Origin: Taklimakanibacter deserti
GTDB lineage: Bacteria; Pseudomonadota; Alphaproteobacteria; Rhizobiales; Aestuariivirgaceae
Assembly: GCA_003574785.1 (NCBI GenBank)
Contig: QORU01000005.1
Coordinates: 62,001 to 126,000, forward strand
Reading direction: 5' to 3'
DNA: 64,000 nt
Of the stretch, positions 36,838 to 46,904 are shown one piece after another. The notes beneath the pieces are model-generated. The model was not told where the DNA came from. It was given only the letters and a program-made list of their open reading frames with translations, and searched no databases. Numbering within the stretch: the first letter of the stretch is position 1; every line of letters starts with the position of its first letter. Position numbers and translations under genes: made by a program.

Positions 36838-39795
36838 TTAGGATCGGAACACCAGCGCGTCGTCGAGAAGCGCTTTCAGTTCCTTTTGATGCTTGGTCAT
36901 CAGGCCCGTCGCGGTGGCGGCCGATGCGGCGCGGCCCACATAGCGCGGTCTGCGGTGCTGAGCATTGATGAAGTCGAGAGCGCGCTCGATGCCGGGCTGG
37001 ACGAAGGTCCAGGCGCCCATATTCTGCGGCTCTTCCTGGCACCACACCATCTCGGCCTGCTTGAAGCGGCCAAGTTCCTGGATGAGCGCCTTGTGCGGCC
37101 AGGGATAGAGCTGCTCGACGCGGAGCAGATAGACGTCCTTGATCCCGCGCTTCTCGCGCTCTTCATAAAGGTCGTAATAGACCTTGCCGGAGCACAGCAC
37201 CACGCGCCGGATCTGGTCGTCGGCGACGAGCCCGCCGCCATATTGCGCATCGTCCCACAGGAGACGATGGAAATAGGTTTCGGGCCCCATTTCCGAAAGC
37301 TGCGAGACGACCCGTTTGTGGCGCAGCAGCGACTTGGGCGTCATCAGGATGAGCGGCTTGCGGATGTCGCGCTTGAGCTGGCGCCTGAGGATATGGAAGT
37401 AATTGGCGGGCGTCGTACAGTTCGCCACTTGCATATTGTCCTCGGCGCACATCTGCAGATAGCGCTCGAGCCGGGCCGAGGAATGTTCCGGCCCCTGGCC
37501 CTCATAGCCATGCGGCAGGAGGCAGACGAGGCCCGACATGCGCAGCCATTTGCGCTCGCCCGAGGACAGGAACTGGTCGAACACCACTTGCGCGCCATTG
37601 GCGAAGTCGCCGAACTGCGCCTCCCACAGCACCAGCGTGTTGGGCTCGGCCAGCGAATAGCCATATTCGAAGCCGAGCACCGCCTCTTCCGACAGCATCG
37701 AATTGATCACATTGATCTTGACCGTCTGATGCTTGACGAGATGGTTGAGCGGCGTGAAGCGCTTTTCCGTCTCCTGGTCGACCAGCACCGCATGGCGCTG
37801 CGAGAAGGTGCCGCGCTGCACGTCCTGGCCCGAGAGCCTGACCGGAAAACCTTCCTGCAACAGTGCGCCGAAAGCGAGCTGCTCGGCCATCGCCCAGTCG
37901 ATGCCCTGGCCCTCCTCGATCGTCTTGCGCCTTGCGTCGAGCACACGCTGCAAGGTGCGGTGCGGCTTGAAACTCTTCGGCACCTTGGTGAGCTTGAGGC
38001 CGATCTCCTTGAGCTTGGTGAGATCATAGCCGGTCTGGCCGCGGCGCGGATCGTCATGATCCTTGGCGTAGCTCAGATGCGCCCAGCGCCCGTCGAGCCA
38101 GTCGGCCTTGTTGGCGCGATAGGATTCCGACGCCGAGAAATCGTCGTCGAGCCGGCGGCGGTATTCGGCCTTCATCTGGTCGAACTGCTCGGGCGTGAGC
38201 ACGCCCCCGTCGATGAGCCGCTTGCCATAGAGCGCCACCACCGTCTGATGCGCGGCGATGCGCTTGTACATCAGGGGCTGGGTGAAGGACGGCTCGTCCG
38301 ATTCATTGTGGCCGAAGCGGCGGTAGCAGAACAAATCGATGACCACCGGCTTCCTGAACTTCTGGCGAAACTCGATGGCGATCTTGGCCGCGAACACCAC
38401 CGCTTCCGGATCATCGCCATTCACATGGAAGATCGGCGCCTCGATCATCTTGGCGACGTCCGATGGATAGGGCGAGGAGCGCGCCCAGAACGGGCTGGTG
38501 GTGAAGCCGATCTGGTTGTTGACGATGAAATGGACAGAGCCGCCGGAGCGGTGGCCCCTGAGGCCCGACAGGCCGAAACATTCCGCCACCACGCCCTGGC
38601 CGGCGAAGGCCGCATCGCCGTGGATGATGAGCGGCAGCACGCTGGTGCGCTCCTTGTCGCCGCGCTGGTCCTGCTTGGCGCGCGCCTTGCCGAGCACGAC
38701 GGGATCGACGATCTCGAGATGGGACGGATTGGCGGTAAGCGAGAGATGCACGCGGTTGCCGTCGAACTCGCGGTCCGACGACGAGCCCAGATGGTATTTG
38801 ACGTCGCCCGAGCCTTCGACCTCGTCAGGCGTCGACGATCCGCCCTTGAATTCATGGAAGATCGCCGAGAACGGCTTTTTCATCAGATTGGCGAGCACAT
38901 TGAGGCGGCCGCGATGCGCCATGCCGAGCACGATCTCCTGGAGGCCGAGCTGGCCGCCGCGCTTGATGATCTGCTCGAGCGCCGGGATCATCGATTCGGC
39001 GCCATCGAGGCCGAAGCGCTTGGTGCCGGTATATTTCACATTGAGGAAGTGCTCGAAGCCTTCCGCGGCGATGAGCCGGTTGAGGATGGCGGTCTTGCCC
39101 TCGGGCGTGAAGGTGATCTCCTTGTCCGGACCTTCGATGCGCTCCTGGATCCAGGCCTTCTGGTCGGGATCCGAAATATGCATGAATTCGACGCCGATCG
39201 TATTGCAGTAGGTGCGCTGCAGGATGTCGACCATTTGCCGGATCGTCGCCTGCTCCAGCCCCAGGACCTTGTCGATGAAGATCGGGCGGTCGAGATCGGC
39301 CTCGGTGAAACCGTAGGATTTCGGATCGAGCTCGGGCTGGGGAATGGGCTCGCGCAACCGCAACGGATCGAGATCGGCGGCGAGATGGCCGCGCATGCGG
39401 TAGGCGCGGATCATCATCAGCGCGCGGACCGAGTCCATCGTCGCCTTGCGCACTTCCTCGATGGTGAGGGCCTGGCCCTTGTCCTTCGCCTTGGCGGCGA
39501 TCTTGGCGCCGACTTGCGCCTCGGCCGCCGGCCAGTTCGAATCGAAGGCCGAGATCAGCTCGCCATTCTGAGCCTGCGGCCAGTCGGGCCTCGCCCAGGA
39601 CGGGCCTTTGAGCTGCTTCTTCGCGGCGTCCTTGTCGTCGGCGAGGGTCGAGAAGAACTGCCGCCAAGCCGGATCGACGGATGCCGGACTCTCGAGGTAT
39701 TTCGCGTAGAGCTGCTCGATGAACTGGGCGTTGCCGCCATAAAGGAAGGAAGTTTGTTCGAACGCGGTCGTCAGATCAGTCTTGTTCATTTCCAT
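36838..39795 (-). CDS. sucA: 2-oxoglutarate dehydrogenase E1
   Basis: ThDP-dependent decarboxylase that starts the 2-oxoglutarate to succinyl-CoA reaction, about 985 residues, the normal length. The N-terminal [20 protein letters not shown], the active-site [12 protein letters not shown], the ThDP motif [13 protein letters not shown] with a downstream NNQIGFTT, and the C-terminal [20 protein letters not shown] are all present. Start choice is uncertain among ATG 39795 and ATG 39789, which is preceded by GGAA; the effect is only two residues. It lies between sucD and sucB in the TCA operon. Confidence 0.96.
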   Translation of the reverse strand: MEMNKTDLTTAFEQTSFLYGGNAQFIEQLYAKYLESPASVDPAWRQFFSTLADDKDAAKKQLKGPSWARPDWPQAQNGELISAFDSNWPAAEAQVGAKIAAKAKDKGQALTIEEVRKATMDSVRALMMIRAYRMRGHLAADLDPLRLREPIPQPELDPKSYGFTEADLDRPIFIDKVLGLEQATIRQMVDILQRTYCNTIGVEFMHISDPDQKAWIQERIEGPDKEITFTPEGKTAILNRLIAAEGFEHFLNVKYTGTKRFGLDGAESMIPALEQIIKRGGQLGLQEIVLGMAHRGRLNVLANLMKKPFSAIFHEFKGGSSTPDEVEGSGDVKYHLGSSSDREFDGNRVHLSLTANPSHLEIVDPVVLGKARAKQDQRGDKERTSVLPLIIHGDAAFAGQGVVAECFGLSGLRGHRSGGSVHFIVNNQIGFTTSPFWARSSPYPSDVAKMIEAPIFHVNGDDPEAVVFAAKIAIEFRQKFRKPVVIDLFCYRRFGHNESDEPSFTQPLMYKRIAAHQTVVALYGKRLIDGGVLTPEQFDQMKAEYRRRLDDDFSASESYRANKADWLDGRWAHLSYAKDHDDPRRGQTGYDLTKLKEIGLKLTKVPKSFKPHRTLQRVLDARRKTIEEGQGIDWAMAEQLAFGALLQEGFPVRLSGQDVQRGTFSQRHAVLVDQETEKRFTPLNHLVKHQTVKINVINSMLSEEAVLGFEYGYSLAEPNTLVLWEAQFGDFANGAQVVFDQFLSSGERKWLRMSGLVCLLPHGYEGQGPEHSSARLERYLQMCAEDNMQVANCTTPANYFHILRRQLKRDIRKPLILMTPKSLLRHKRVVSQLSEMGPETYFHRLLWDDAQYGGGLVADDQIRRVVLCSGKVYYDLYEEREKRGIKDVYLLRVEQLYPWPHKALIQELGRFKQAEMVWCQEEPQNMGAWTFVQPGIERALDFINAQHRRPRYVGRAASAATATGLMTKHQKELKALLDDALVFRS

Positions 39796-39844
39796 CAAGA
39801 ACCGGGAACCCTGTCCGGCCCTCCTTATGTCAACATAGAACTCA

Positions 39845-40723
39845 TCACTTGCCTTTCAAGACACGCTTTAATGTCTTTCCAAGGGCGGCGGGGGAATCCG
39901 ATATGGCGATGCCCGCGTGCTTCATCGCTTCGATCTTCGTCTCGGCCTTGCCTTTGCCGCCCGAGATGATGGCGCCGGCATGGCCCATGCGCCGTCCGGG
40001 CGGTGCCGTGCGCCCGGCAATGAAGCCGACCATGGGTTTCTTAACTTTCGATTTACGGATGAATTCCGCCGCGTCCTCCTCGGCGGAACCGCCGATCTCG
40101 CCGATCATGATGATCGATTCCGTCTCTGGGTCGCTCAAGAACATCTCGAGCACATCGATGAATTCGGTGCCCTTCACCGGGTCGCCGCCAATGCCGACGG
40201 CGGTCGTCTGGCCGAGGCCCTCCTGCGTCGTCTGGAACACCGCCTCATAAGTGAGGGTGCCCGAGCGCGACACGATGCCGACCGAGCCCTTCTTGAAGAT
40301 ATTGCCCGGCATGATGCCGATCTTGCACTCACCCGGCGTCAGGATGCCCGGGCAGTTGGGCCCGACGAGGCGCGATTTCGAGCCCGAGAGCGCCCGTTTC
40401 ACCTTGACCATGTCCATGACCGGAATGCCCTCGGTGATGCAGACGATGAGCGGGATTTCGGCCTCGATCGCTTCCGAGATGGCGTCCGCCGCGAAGGCCG
40501 GCGGCACATAGATGACGGTCGCGTCGGCCCCCGTCGCGTCGCGCGCTTCGGCGACCGTGTCATAGACGGGCAGGCCGACATGGGTGATGCCGCCTTTGCC
40601 CGGCGTGACCCCCGCCACCATCTTGGTGCCGTAGGCGATCGCCTGCTCGGTATGGAACGTCCCGTTATTGCCGGTGATGCCCTGGCAGATGACCTTGGTA
40701 TTCTTGCCGATCAGGATGGACAT
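39845..40723 (-). CDS. sucD: Succinyl-CoA synthetase, alpha subunit
   Basis: Alpha subunit of succinate-CoA ligase, 292 residues, making ATP or GTP at the succinyl-CoA to succinate step. It has the CoA-binding Rossmann start [57 protein letters not shown], and the phosphohistidine in [14 protein letters not shown]. Normally sucD is adjacent to or overlaps sucC; here a cupin gene and a repeat-bearing gap lie between them. It is 9 bp downstream of the cupin gene. Confidence 0.97.
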   Translation of the reverse strand: MSILIGKNTKVICQGITGNNGTFHTEQAIAYGTKMVAGVTPGKGGITHVGLPVYDTVAEARDATGADATVIYVPPAFAADAISEAIEAEIPLIVCITEGIPVMDMVKVKRALSGSKSRLVGPNCPGILTPGECKIGIMPGNIFKKGSVGIVSRSGTLTYEAVFQTTQEGLGQTTAVGIGGDPVKGTEFIDVLEMFLSDPETESIIMIGEIGGSAEEDAAEFIRKSKVKKPMVGFIAGRTAPPGRRMGHAGAIISGGKGKAETKIEAMKHAGIAISDSPAALGKTLKRVLKGK

Positions 40724-40731
40724 TCTGCTCC

Positions 40732-41103
40732 CTAAAGCCGCTTCAAATCAGTGACGGTGAGATCGCTTGTGGCGTTCCCGGTATTGAGCGTCGTCGCCGG
40801 CTCGAACATCAGCACGACCGGCTCTTTGGTGAGCGAGCGCGGCCGGTGCTCGACGCCTTTCGGCACGACGATGAAATCATTCTCGGCGAGCTCGACCGAG
40901 CCGTCGCGGAAATCGATGGCGATCCGGCCGCGCAGGACGAGGAAGGCCTCGTCTTCCTGCTCATGCGCGTGCCAGTCGAAGGCCTCGCCGAACTTCGCCA
41001 CCTTGGCCTGCGCGTCGTTCACGTCACCCGCAATATGCGGATCGAAGACCTTGCTGATCTTGCGGTCGGCGGCTTCGAGGAGATTGATCGCGCGCGGGGG
41101 CAT
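40732..41103 (-). CDS. Cupin domain protein inserted between sucC and sucD
   Basis: A 123-residue single cupin domain. The metal-binding motif 1 is [18 protein letters not shown] (two His and a Glu) and motif 2 includes [13 protein letters not shown] with its His. Predicted to be a small cytosolic RmlC-like enzyme or sensor. ATG 41103 directly starts [13 protein letters not shown]. It is cotranscribed with sucD (9 bp gap). Its role in or near the TCA cycle is unknown; it may be an unrelated passenger. Such isolated cupins are often annotated as mannose-6-phosphate isomerase-like without evidence. Confidence 0.83.
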   Translation of the reverse strand: MPPRAINLLEAADRKISKVFDPHIAGDVNDAQAKVAKFGEAFDWHAHEQEDEAFLVLRGRIAIDFRDGSVELAENDFIVVPKGVEHRPRSLTKEPVVLMFEPATTLNTGNATSDLTVTDLKRL

Positions 41104-41163
41104 CAAACGCTCCTCGTCGGTTGCACAAAATTCCCCTCCCCCTTGCGGGCGCCTCCGACTTTC

Positions 41164-41322
41164 CCCCTCTCCCGTTGCGAAGCAATGGGAGAGGGTGGCC
41201 GAAGGCCGGGTGAGGGCTCTTTGCCTGCAACACGAAGGGCCTTTGAGAGCTTTGCCTGCTTTGAGAAAGAGCCCTCATCCGCCCTTCGGGCACCTTCTCC
41301 CACGCTGCGCGCGGGAGAAGGG
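41164..41322. repeat. Rhizobial intergenic mosaic-type (RIME-like) palindromic repeat
   Basis: Two palindromic modules, 41164-41216 (CCCTCTCCC...GGGAGAGGG then GGCCGAAGGCC) and 41272-41322 (CGCCCTTCGGGC then CTTCTCCC...GGGAGAAGG). They are joined in inverse orientation by TGAGGGCTCT (41211-41220) and AGAGCCCTCA (41268-41277). This resembles the dispersed RIME-type elements of rhizobia. It lies inside the TCA operon between sucC and the cupin gene, so the mRNA would carry a large hairpin here. Confidence 0.8.
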
Positions 41323-41353
41323 AAAATTCGGGAGAGATGTTGATGACGCGCCA

Positions 41354-42526
41354 TCACCCTTTCCCCACCGCTTTCACGATCTTCTGCGCCGCGTCGTCGA
41401 GATCATCGGCGGGGATCACATTGAGCTTGGAGTCGCGCAGGATCTGCTTGCCGAGCTCGACATTGGTGCCCTCGAGGCGCACGACCAGCGGCACCTTGAG
41501 GCCGACTTCCTTCACCGCCGCCACCACGCCTTCGGCGATGATGTCGCATTTCATGATGCCGCCGAAGATGTTGACCAGGATGCCCTTCACCTTGGGATCG
41601 GCGGTGATGATCTTGAACGCCGCCGCCACCTTCTCCTTTGAGGCGCCCCCGCCGACATCGAGGAAGTTCGCCGGCTCCGAACCATAGAGCTTGATGATGT
41701 CCATGGTCGCCATGGCGAGGCCGGCGCCGTTCACCATGCAGCCGATCGTCCCGTCGAGCGCGACATAGGAGAGATCGAATTTCGACGCCTCGATCTCCTT
41801 GGGATCCTCTTCGCTGAGATCGCGCAGTTCCTTGATGTCGGGATGGCGGTCGAGCGCGTTGCTGTCGAAATTGATCTTGGCGTCGAGGCAGAGGATGTCG
41901 CCGGCCTTGGTGACGATCAGCGGATTGATCTCGAGCAGGCTCATATCTTTGTCGACGAAGGCGCGATACAAGTCGGAGACGAGCTTGGCGAGCTGCTTCT
42001 GTTGCGGGCCACCTAAGGGCAGCTTCAGCGCCTTGGCGATCGAGCGCACGTGATGCGGGCAGATATTGGTGGCGGGATCGATCGAGACGGTGACGATCTT
42101 CTCCGGCGTGTCATGCGCCACTTTCTCGATATCCATGCCGCCTTCGGTCGAGACGACGAAAGCGAGCCGGGAAGTCTCGCGGTCGACGAGGAGCGCCAGG
42201 TAGAACTCCTTGTCGATGGCCGAGCCCTCTTCGACATAGAGCCGCTGCACCACCTTGCCCTGAGGCCCCGTCTGATGGGTGACGAGCGTCGAGCCCAGGA
42301 GCCGCTTGGCTTCGCTCTTCACGTCATCGAGGGATTTGACCACCTTGACGCCGCCGGCCTTGCCGCGGCCGCCGGCATGGATCTGCGCCTTGACCACCCA
42401 GACCGGGCCGCCCTGCTCCTGCGCCACCTTCACCGCCTCATCGACCGTGAAGGCGGGAAGGCCTTTCGCCACCGGCACGCCATAGGCCTTGAGAACCTGC
42501 TTGGCCTGATATTCGTGAATGTTCAT
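41354..42526 (-). CDS. sucC: Succinyl-CoA synthetase, beta subunit (ADP/GDP-forming)
   Basis: Beta subunit with the ATP-grasp nucleotide site, 390 residues. Seen are [19 protein letters not shown], the grasp loop [18 protein letters not shown], the metal/nucleotide segment [38 protein letters not shown] and the C-terminal [19 protein letters not shown]. Length is normal. It is 24 bp downstream of mdh and begins the part of the operon interrupted by the repeat and cupin gene. Confidence 0.97.
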   Translation of the reverse strand: MNIHEYQAKQVLKAYGVPVAKGLPAFTVDEAVKVAQEQGGPVWVVKAQIHAGGRGKAGGVKVVKSLDDVKSEAKRLLGSTLVTHQTGPQGKVVQRLYVEEGSAIDKEFYLALLVDRETSRLAFVVSTEGGMDIEKVAHDTPEKIVTVSIDPATNICPHHVRSIAKALKLPLGGPQQKQLAKLVSDLYRAFVDKDMSLLEINPLIVTKAGDILCLDAKINFDSNALDRHPDIKELRDLSEEDPKEIEASKFDLSYVALDGTIGCMVNGAGLAMATMDIIKLYGSEPANFLDVGGGASKEKVAAAFKIITADPKVKGILVNIFGGIMKCDIIAEGVVAAVKEVGLKVPLVVRLEGTNVELGKQILRDSKLNVIPADDLDDAAQKIVKAVGKG

Positions 42527-42550
42527 GGCCGCTCTCTTCTTTCAGTCACG

Positions 42551-43643
<1,093 letters not shown>

Positions 43644-44738
43644 TCAAGTTTCGACGATTTTTGCACCCCACCAGGAGGCGGACTGCATTTCCTTGAGGCG
43701 CGAAACCGTACGCGCGAATTCCTTAATGTGATGGCCCTCGCTGTAGAGCGCCTCGGGGGGTGCTGCGGCCGAGGCAACGAGCCGGGTACGCCCGTCATAG
43801 AGCGTGTCGATCATCAGGATGAAACGCTTCGACGGATTGCGGTAGCGGGGCGTCAGGACGGGGATGTGCTCGATGAACACCGCGCCGAAATTCCCGGCGA
43901 TGGCGAGATAGTCGGGCGGCCCCAGGGGCGCCTCGCAGAGATCGGCGAAAGTGAAGCGCGCCGCGCCATGTGCCGCTTGCGGGACGGCGAGCTGCCGGCC
44001 GAGCACGTCGAGCGTCCTGGGCGCGCCCCTTTCCGTGTCGGTGAGCCTTTCCCACAATTCCTGAAGCTTGCGGTCGGCCTCGGGCGAGAGCGGATGGATG
44101 AAGGTCTCGTGTCCCTTCACCCGCCCGAGCCGGTAATCGGTCGGGCTTTGAAGCGTCACGACATCGAGCTTCTCTTCGATGAGGCGAATGAAGGGCACAA
44201 AGAGCTGGCGGTTGAGGCCGTCCGTATAGAGATCGTCGGGCTTCAGGTTGGACGTCGTCACCACCACGGTGCCGCGCGCGAAAAGGATCTCGAACAGGCG
44301 CCCGACGATCATCGCATCGGCAATATCGGCGATCTGCATCTCATCGAGGCAGAGAAGCGTCGCCTCCGCCGCGACCGCCTGCGCCACGTCCTTGAGCGGA
44401 TCCTTGGAATGGCGGCGCGCCCGATGCAGACGGGCATGGATGTCCTGCATGAAGGCATGGAAATGCACGCGCCGTTTGGGCGCGACGGTCACCGCCGCAT
44501 AGAACATGTCCATCAGCATGGTCTTGCCGCGCCCGACATCGCCCTGGATGTAAAGGCCTCTGGGCGCCGGGCCGTTCTCGCGTCCGATCAAACGGGCGAG
44601 GAAACCTGCGGGATGCGGGTCATAGTCTGCAAGTGCGACGGCCAGCGTGTCGAGCTTGCGCGCGACGAAGGCCTGCGCCTCGTCCGGCTTGATCGCTCCA
44701 TTCTCGATCTTATGCTGATAATCCGCCCAGAACCCCAT
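43644..44738 (-). CDS. zapE: Cell division protein ZapE (AFG1-family ATPase)
   Basis: AFG1/LACE1-like P-loop ATPase associated with the division ring, 364 residues. Walker A is YIQGDVGRGKTMLMDMFY, Walker B is ATLLCLDEMQIADIAD, and sensor-1 is VVTTSNLKPDDLYTDGLNR. The family segment RFTFADLCEAPLGPPDYLAIA is clear. The gene commonly lies directly upstream of mdh in Hyphomicrobiales, as here, and may be partly cotranscribed with it. Confidence 0.93.
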   Translation of the reverse strand: MGFWADYQHKIENGAIKPDEAQAFVARKLDTLAVALADYDPHPAGFLARLIGRENGPAPRGLYIQGDVGRGKTMLMDMFYAAVTVAPKRRVHFHAFMQDIHARLHRARRHSKDPLKDVAQAVAAEATLLCLDEMQIADIADAMIVGRLFEILFARGTVVVTTSNLKPDDLYTDGLNRQLFVPFIRLIEEKLDVVTLQSPTDYRLGRVKGHETFIHPLSPEADRKLQELWERLTDTERGAPRTLDVLGRQLAVPQAAHGAARFTFADLCEAPLGPPDYLAIAGNFGAVFIEHIPVLTPRYRNPSKRFILMIDTLYDGRTRLVASAAAPPEALYSEGHHIKEFARTVSRLKEMQSASWWGAKIVET

Positions 44739-44778
44739 GCGGCCTTATGGCGTGCCGCGGGCCCGGGCGCAACGGGGC

Positions 44779-45090
44779 TCAGCTCGCGGGGCCCAAGGCC
44801 TTTGCCGGCATCTCGTCCCACGCTTCGCCGGCGGCGAGCACGCAGGCGATACCGGCCTCGTTGGTGACCACCATAGTCCAGGTGCCGGCCGGCGAAATAT
44901 AGACTTCCATCATCGCTTTTTCATTGATGAGCCCCAGCGCCCGCTGGCTCTCCTGGTATTTGGCGTTCAGCACCTTGACGACTTCGTTGCGCGGCGCGCA
45001 TTGCTGCTGCGGCGTTTGAGCGGAAGCCGTTGCACTCAAGGCGAACGTGCACATCGCAAAAGCGCACGCAAGTTTTGATATCCTACGCAT
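44779..45090 (-). CDS. Small exported protein, GTWTM family, copy A
   Basis: A 103-residue protein with a signal peptide (ISKLACAFAMCTFALSATASAQ) and a short mature domain: CAPRNEVVKVLNAKYQESQR, ALGLINEKAMMEVYISPAGT, then WTMVVTNEAGIACVLAAGEAWDEMP. Two related sequences lie nearby (45183-45332 truncated, 47811-48122 intact). Two cysteines (start of the mature domain and IACVLAAG) could form a disulfide. ATG 45090 has AAGGAG 8 bases upstream. Function unknown; proteins of this type are annotated only as hypothetical as far as I know. Confidence 0.82.
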   Translation of the reverse strand: MRRISKLACAFAMCTFALSATASAQTPQQQCAPRNEVVKVLNAKYQESQRALGLINEKAMMEVYISPAGTWTMVVTNEAGIACVLAAGEAWDEMPAKALGPAS

Positions 45091-45100
45091 TGGACTCTCC

Positions 45101-45130
45101 TTGCCTGTCGTAAAAAAGCAAGACAGGCAA
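45101..45130 (-). promoter_or_regulatory. Leader hairpin abutting the ribosome-binding site of copy A
   Basis: TTGCCTGTC (45101-45109) and GACAGGCAA (45122-45130) form a perfect 9 bp inverted repeat with a 12 base loop containing an A/T run. On the mRNA the hairpin ends immediately before GGAG of the ribosome-binding site, so it could affect translation or mRNA stability. Confidence 0.45.
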
Positions 45131-45182
45131 ATGATCTGCAAGCTAATGCGTGATGCCCTGCGAAAGTTCCTCTTTCGCCGAT

Positions 45183-45332
45183 TTAGATTCCCGTGCGCTG
45201 CGCCAGCATCGGCGCTTCGTCCCAGGCATCGCCGGCCGCGAGAATGCAGGTGATGCCCGAGGGATCGGTCACCAGCATCGTCCACGTGCCCTTGCGCGAG
45301 AGATAGACTTCCAGCACGGCCTTCTCGTTGAT
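45183..45332 (-). pseudogene. Truncated GTWTM-family gene, copy B
   Basis: The 49 codons before the stop at 45183 read VINEKAVLEVYLSRKGTWTM then LVTDPSGITCILAAGDAWDE then APMLAQRTGI, clearly related to copies A and C. Upstream the similarity stops abruptly: there is no signal peptide, no first cysteine and no start with a ribosome-binding site. The N-terminal half is lost or replaced. Its C-terminus (LAQRTGI) is closer to copy C (LAQGTGI), while INEKA matches copy A. Confidence 0.75.
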
Positions 45333-45392
45333 GACGCGACAATGATGCGCAATCACCCTGAATGGCCCGTTCATCTGGACTTCATGCAATGC

Positions 45393-45422
45393 GGGAACCA
45401 AACCCGCCGAGCGGCATCTAAT
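45393..45422 (+). promoter_or_regulatory. ECF-type promoter upstream of folE
   Basis: GGGAACC (45393-45399), 14 bases, then GCATCTAAT (45414-45422). This has the same spacing as, and one mismatch in the -10 element from, the promoters at 46082 and 46816. It ends 8-27 bases before the candidate folE starts. It suggests folE is controlled by the ECF sigma factor encoded next to it. Confidence 0.7.
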
Positions 45423-45448
45423 CACTCCGTGTGATGATGGAGAAGCCG

Positions 45449-46072
45449 ATGGATATGCCTGCGAATGCCGCGAGCCGGCGCAAGGAAGAAAGCTTTGCCG
45501 ATCAGGAGCGGCCGACACGCGCCGAGGCCGAGGCGGCGGTGCGGACGCTCATTCGCTGGGCCGGCGACAATCCGGCGCGGCCTGGCTTGAGCGATACGCC
45601 GCAACGGGTCATCCGCGCCTATGAAGAATGGTTCAGCGGCTATGACCGGGACCCGGCGACCCTTCTGCAGCGCAGCTTCGATGAGACCGGCAATTATGAT
45701 CAGATGGTCGAGCTGCATGACATCCCGTTTCATTCGGTCTGCGAGCATCATCTGGCGGCGATCACCGGCAAGGCGCATGTCGCCTATTTGCCGGGCCGCC
45801 GCGTAGTGGGCATCTCGAAGCTCGCGCGGCTGGTCGATGCCTGCGCCCGCCGCCTGCAGATCCAGGAGCGCCTGACCGGCGACATCGCGTCCGCCATCGA
45901 CCGTGCCCTCAGTCCCGGCGGGGTTGCCGTCGTGCTGGTGGCCGAGCATGGCTGCATGACGTCGCGCGGCATCCGCGCCCATGGCAGCCGCATGGTGACC
46001 CGGCGCATGCTGGGAGCCTTCCGGGACGATGCCGCCCTCAGGGCCGAATTCCTCTCCTCGATCGGGCGATGA
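45449..46072 (+). CDS. folE: GTP cyclohydrolase I
   Basis: FolE converts GTP to dihydroneopterin triphosphate, the first step of tetrahydrofolate synthesis. The 207-residue protein has the catalytic zinc ligands in FHSVCEHHLAAITGKAHVAY and HGCMTSRGIRAHGS, plus VVGISKLARLVDACARRLQI and QERLTGDIASAI. I prefer ATG 45449 because GGAGAAG precedes it; in-frame ATGs at 45434 and 45437 would add 4-5 residues. The gene is probably driven by the ECF-type promoter at 45393, linking folate or pterin supply to the stress regulon. Confidence 0.95.
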   Translation: MDMPANAASRRKEESFADQERPTRAEAEAAVRTLIRWAGDNPARPGLSDTPQRVIRAYEEWFSGYDRDPATLLQRSFDETGNYDQMVELHDIPFHSVCEHHLAAITGKAHVAYLPGRRVVGISKLARLVDACARRLQIQERLTGDIASAIDRALSPGGVAVVLVAEHGCMTSRGIRAHGSRMVTRRMLGAFRDDAALRAEFLSSIGR

Positions 46073-46081
46073 CGGTTTTCC

Positions 46082-46111
46082 GGGAACCTTTTCCATGATG
46101 GCGCATCCAAT
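46082..46111 (+). promoter_or_regulatory. ECF-type autoregulatory promoter of the sigma factor gene
   Basis: GGGAACCTTTTC (46082-46093), 9 bases, then GCATCCAAT (46103-46111), 15 bases ahead of the sigma gene ATG. Both blocks and the spacing are identical in the promoter of the next gene (46816-46845). GGAAC is a classical ECF -35 core. TAAGGAG follows as ribosome-binding site. Confidence 0.82.
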
Positions 46112-46126
46112 GGTAAGGAGTTAGCC

Positions 46127-46807
46127 ATGCCGCAGCTGCAACCGGACATAAGAGCCCCTGGCGATCTGGAACTGGCCTTGCGGGCCCAGGCCCGCGATGC
46201 CGGCGCCTTCCGCGCCATCATGCGGATGCACAACCAGAAGCTCTATCGCCTGGCCCGCAGCATCATGCGCAATGACAGCGAGGCGGAAGATGTCGTCCAG
46301 GAGACCTATGTGACGGCCTTCGCCCATCTCGCCTCCTTTCGCGGCGAAGCATCGCTCGCGACATGGCTTTCCCGCATCGCCATCAACGAGGCGCTCGGCC
46401 GCTTGCGCCGGAAGCGTCGTGCCGCCACGGTGATCATGAGCGAGCCCATGAGCGATGCGCGCATCATCCCGTTTCCGCTCGCGGCGAGCGGCGACGATCC
46501 GGAGCGCACCATGGCCCAGAGACAGATCCTGAAGGTTGTCGAGCAGGCGACCGATGCTCTCCCCGATGTCTATCGCACCGTGTTCGTCGCCCGCGTGATC
46601 GAAGGCTTGAGCATCGAGGAAACCGCCGACCTCCTGCAGCTCAAGCCGCAGACGGTGAAGACCCGGCTGCATCGCGCCCGCGATCTGGTGCGCAAGCAAA
46701 TCGACGAGCGTATCGGACCCATCCTGCTCGATGCCTTTCCCTTCGCCGGGCGGCGCTGCGAGCGCCTGACGGCCGCGGTGATGAAACGGCTCGGCTTCTC
46801 CGAGTGA
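46127..46807 (+). CDS. ECF sigma factor with Cys-containing C-terminal extension
   Basis: An RNA polymerase sigma factor of the extracytoplasmic function group, 226 residues. Region 2 spans NQKLYRLARSIMRNDSEAED then VVQETYVTAF and FRGEASLATWLSRIAINEAL. Region 4 spans ALPDVYRTVFVARVIEGLSI then EETADLLQLKPQTVKTRLHR. After region 4 comes an extra tail, FPFAGRRCERLTAAVMKRLG, with a single Cys. No anti-sigma factor gene is visible next to it. The gene carries the same promoter as its neighbours folE and the DUF4142 gene, indicating autoregulation. The C-terminal tail may replace an anti-sigma factor as a sensor (inference). Confidence 0.93.
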   Translation: MPQLQPDIRAPGDLELALRAQARDAGAFRAIMRMHNQKLYRLARSIMRNDSEAEDVVQETYVTAFAHLASFRGEASLATWLSRIAINEALGRLRRKRRAATVIMSEPMSDARIIPFPLAASGDDPERTMAQRQILKVVEQATDALPDVYRTVFVARVIEGLSIEETADLLQLKPQTVKTRLHRARDLVRKQIDERIGPILLDAFPFAGRRCERLTAAVMKRLGFSE

Positions 46808-46815
46808 GTCCCTTC

Positions 46816-46845
46816 GGGAACCTTTTCGTCCGCCCGGCATCCAAT
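46816..46845 (+). promoter_or_regulatory. ECF-type promoter of the DUF4142 gene
   Basis: GGGAACCTTTTC (46816-46827), 9 bases, then GCATCCAAT (46837-46845). This is identical in both blocks and spacing to the promoter of the sigma gene. It begins just after the sigma gene stop and lies 59 bases before the DUF4142 start. Confidence 0.82.
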
Positions 46846-46904
46846 CATCGTTACTGAACACGACGCTCCGGTGGTTTCTTGTCAACCGGATGAAGGAGAC
46901 TCCC

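Noticed and set aside
34001..36841. A plus-strand open frame of over 900 codons
   Set aside because: Antisense to lpdA and sucB, with low-complexity His/Asp/Arg-rich composition and no start signals.
36808..39969. A plus-strand open frame of more than 1000 codons across the TCA operon
   Set aside because: It is antisense to sucA and part of sucB. Long antisense frames arise from GC-rich third-position bias, and the protein composition (rich in E, R, H, L) is typical of such shadows.
46082..46845. EcfG/general stress response promoters (GGAAC with a CGTT -10)
   Set aside because: The -35 core matches, but the -10 is GCATCCAAT at ECF spacing and no CGTT is found there. No NepR or PhyR genes are adjacent.
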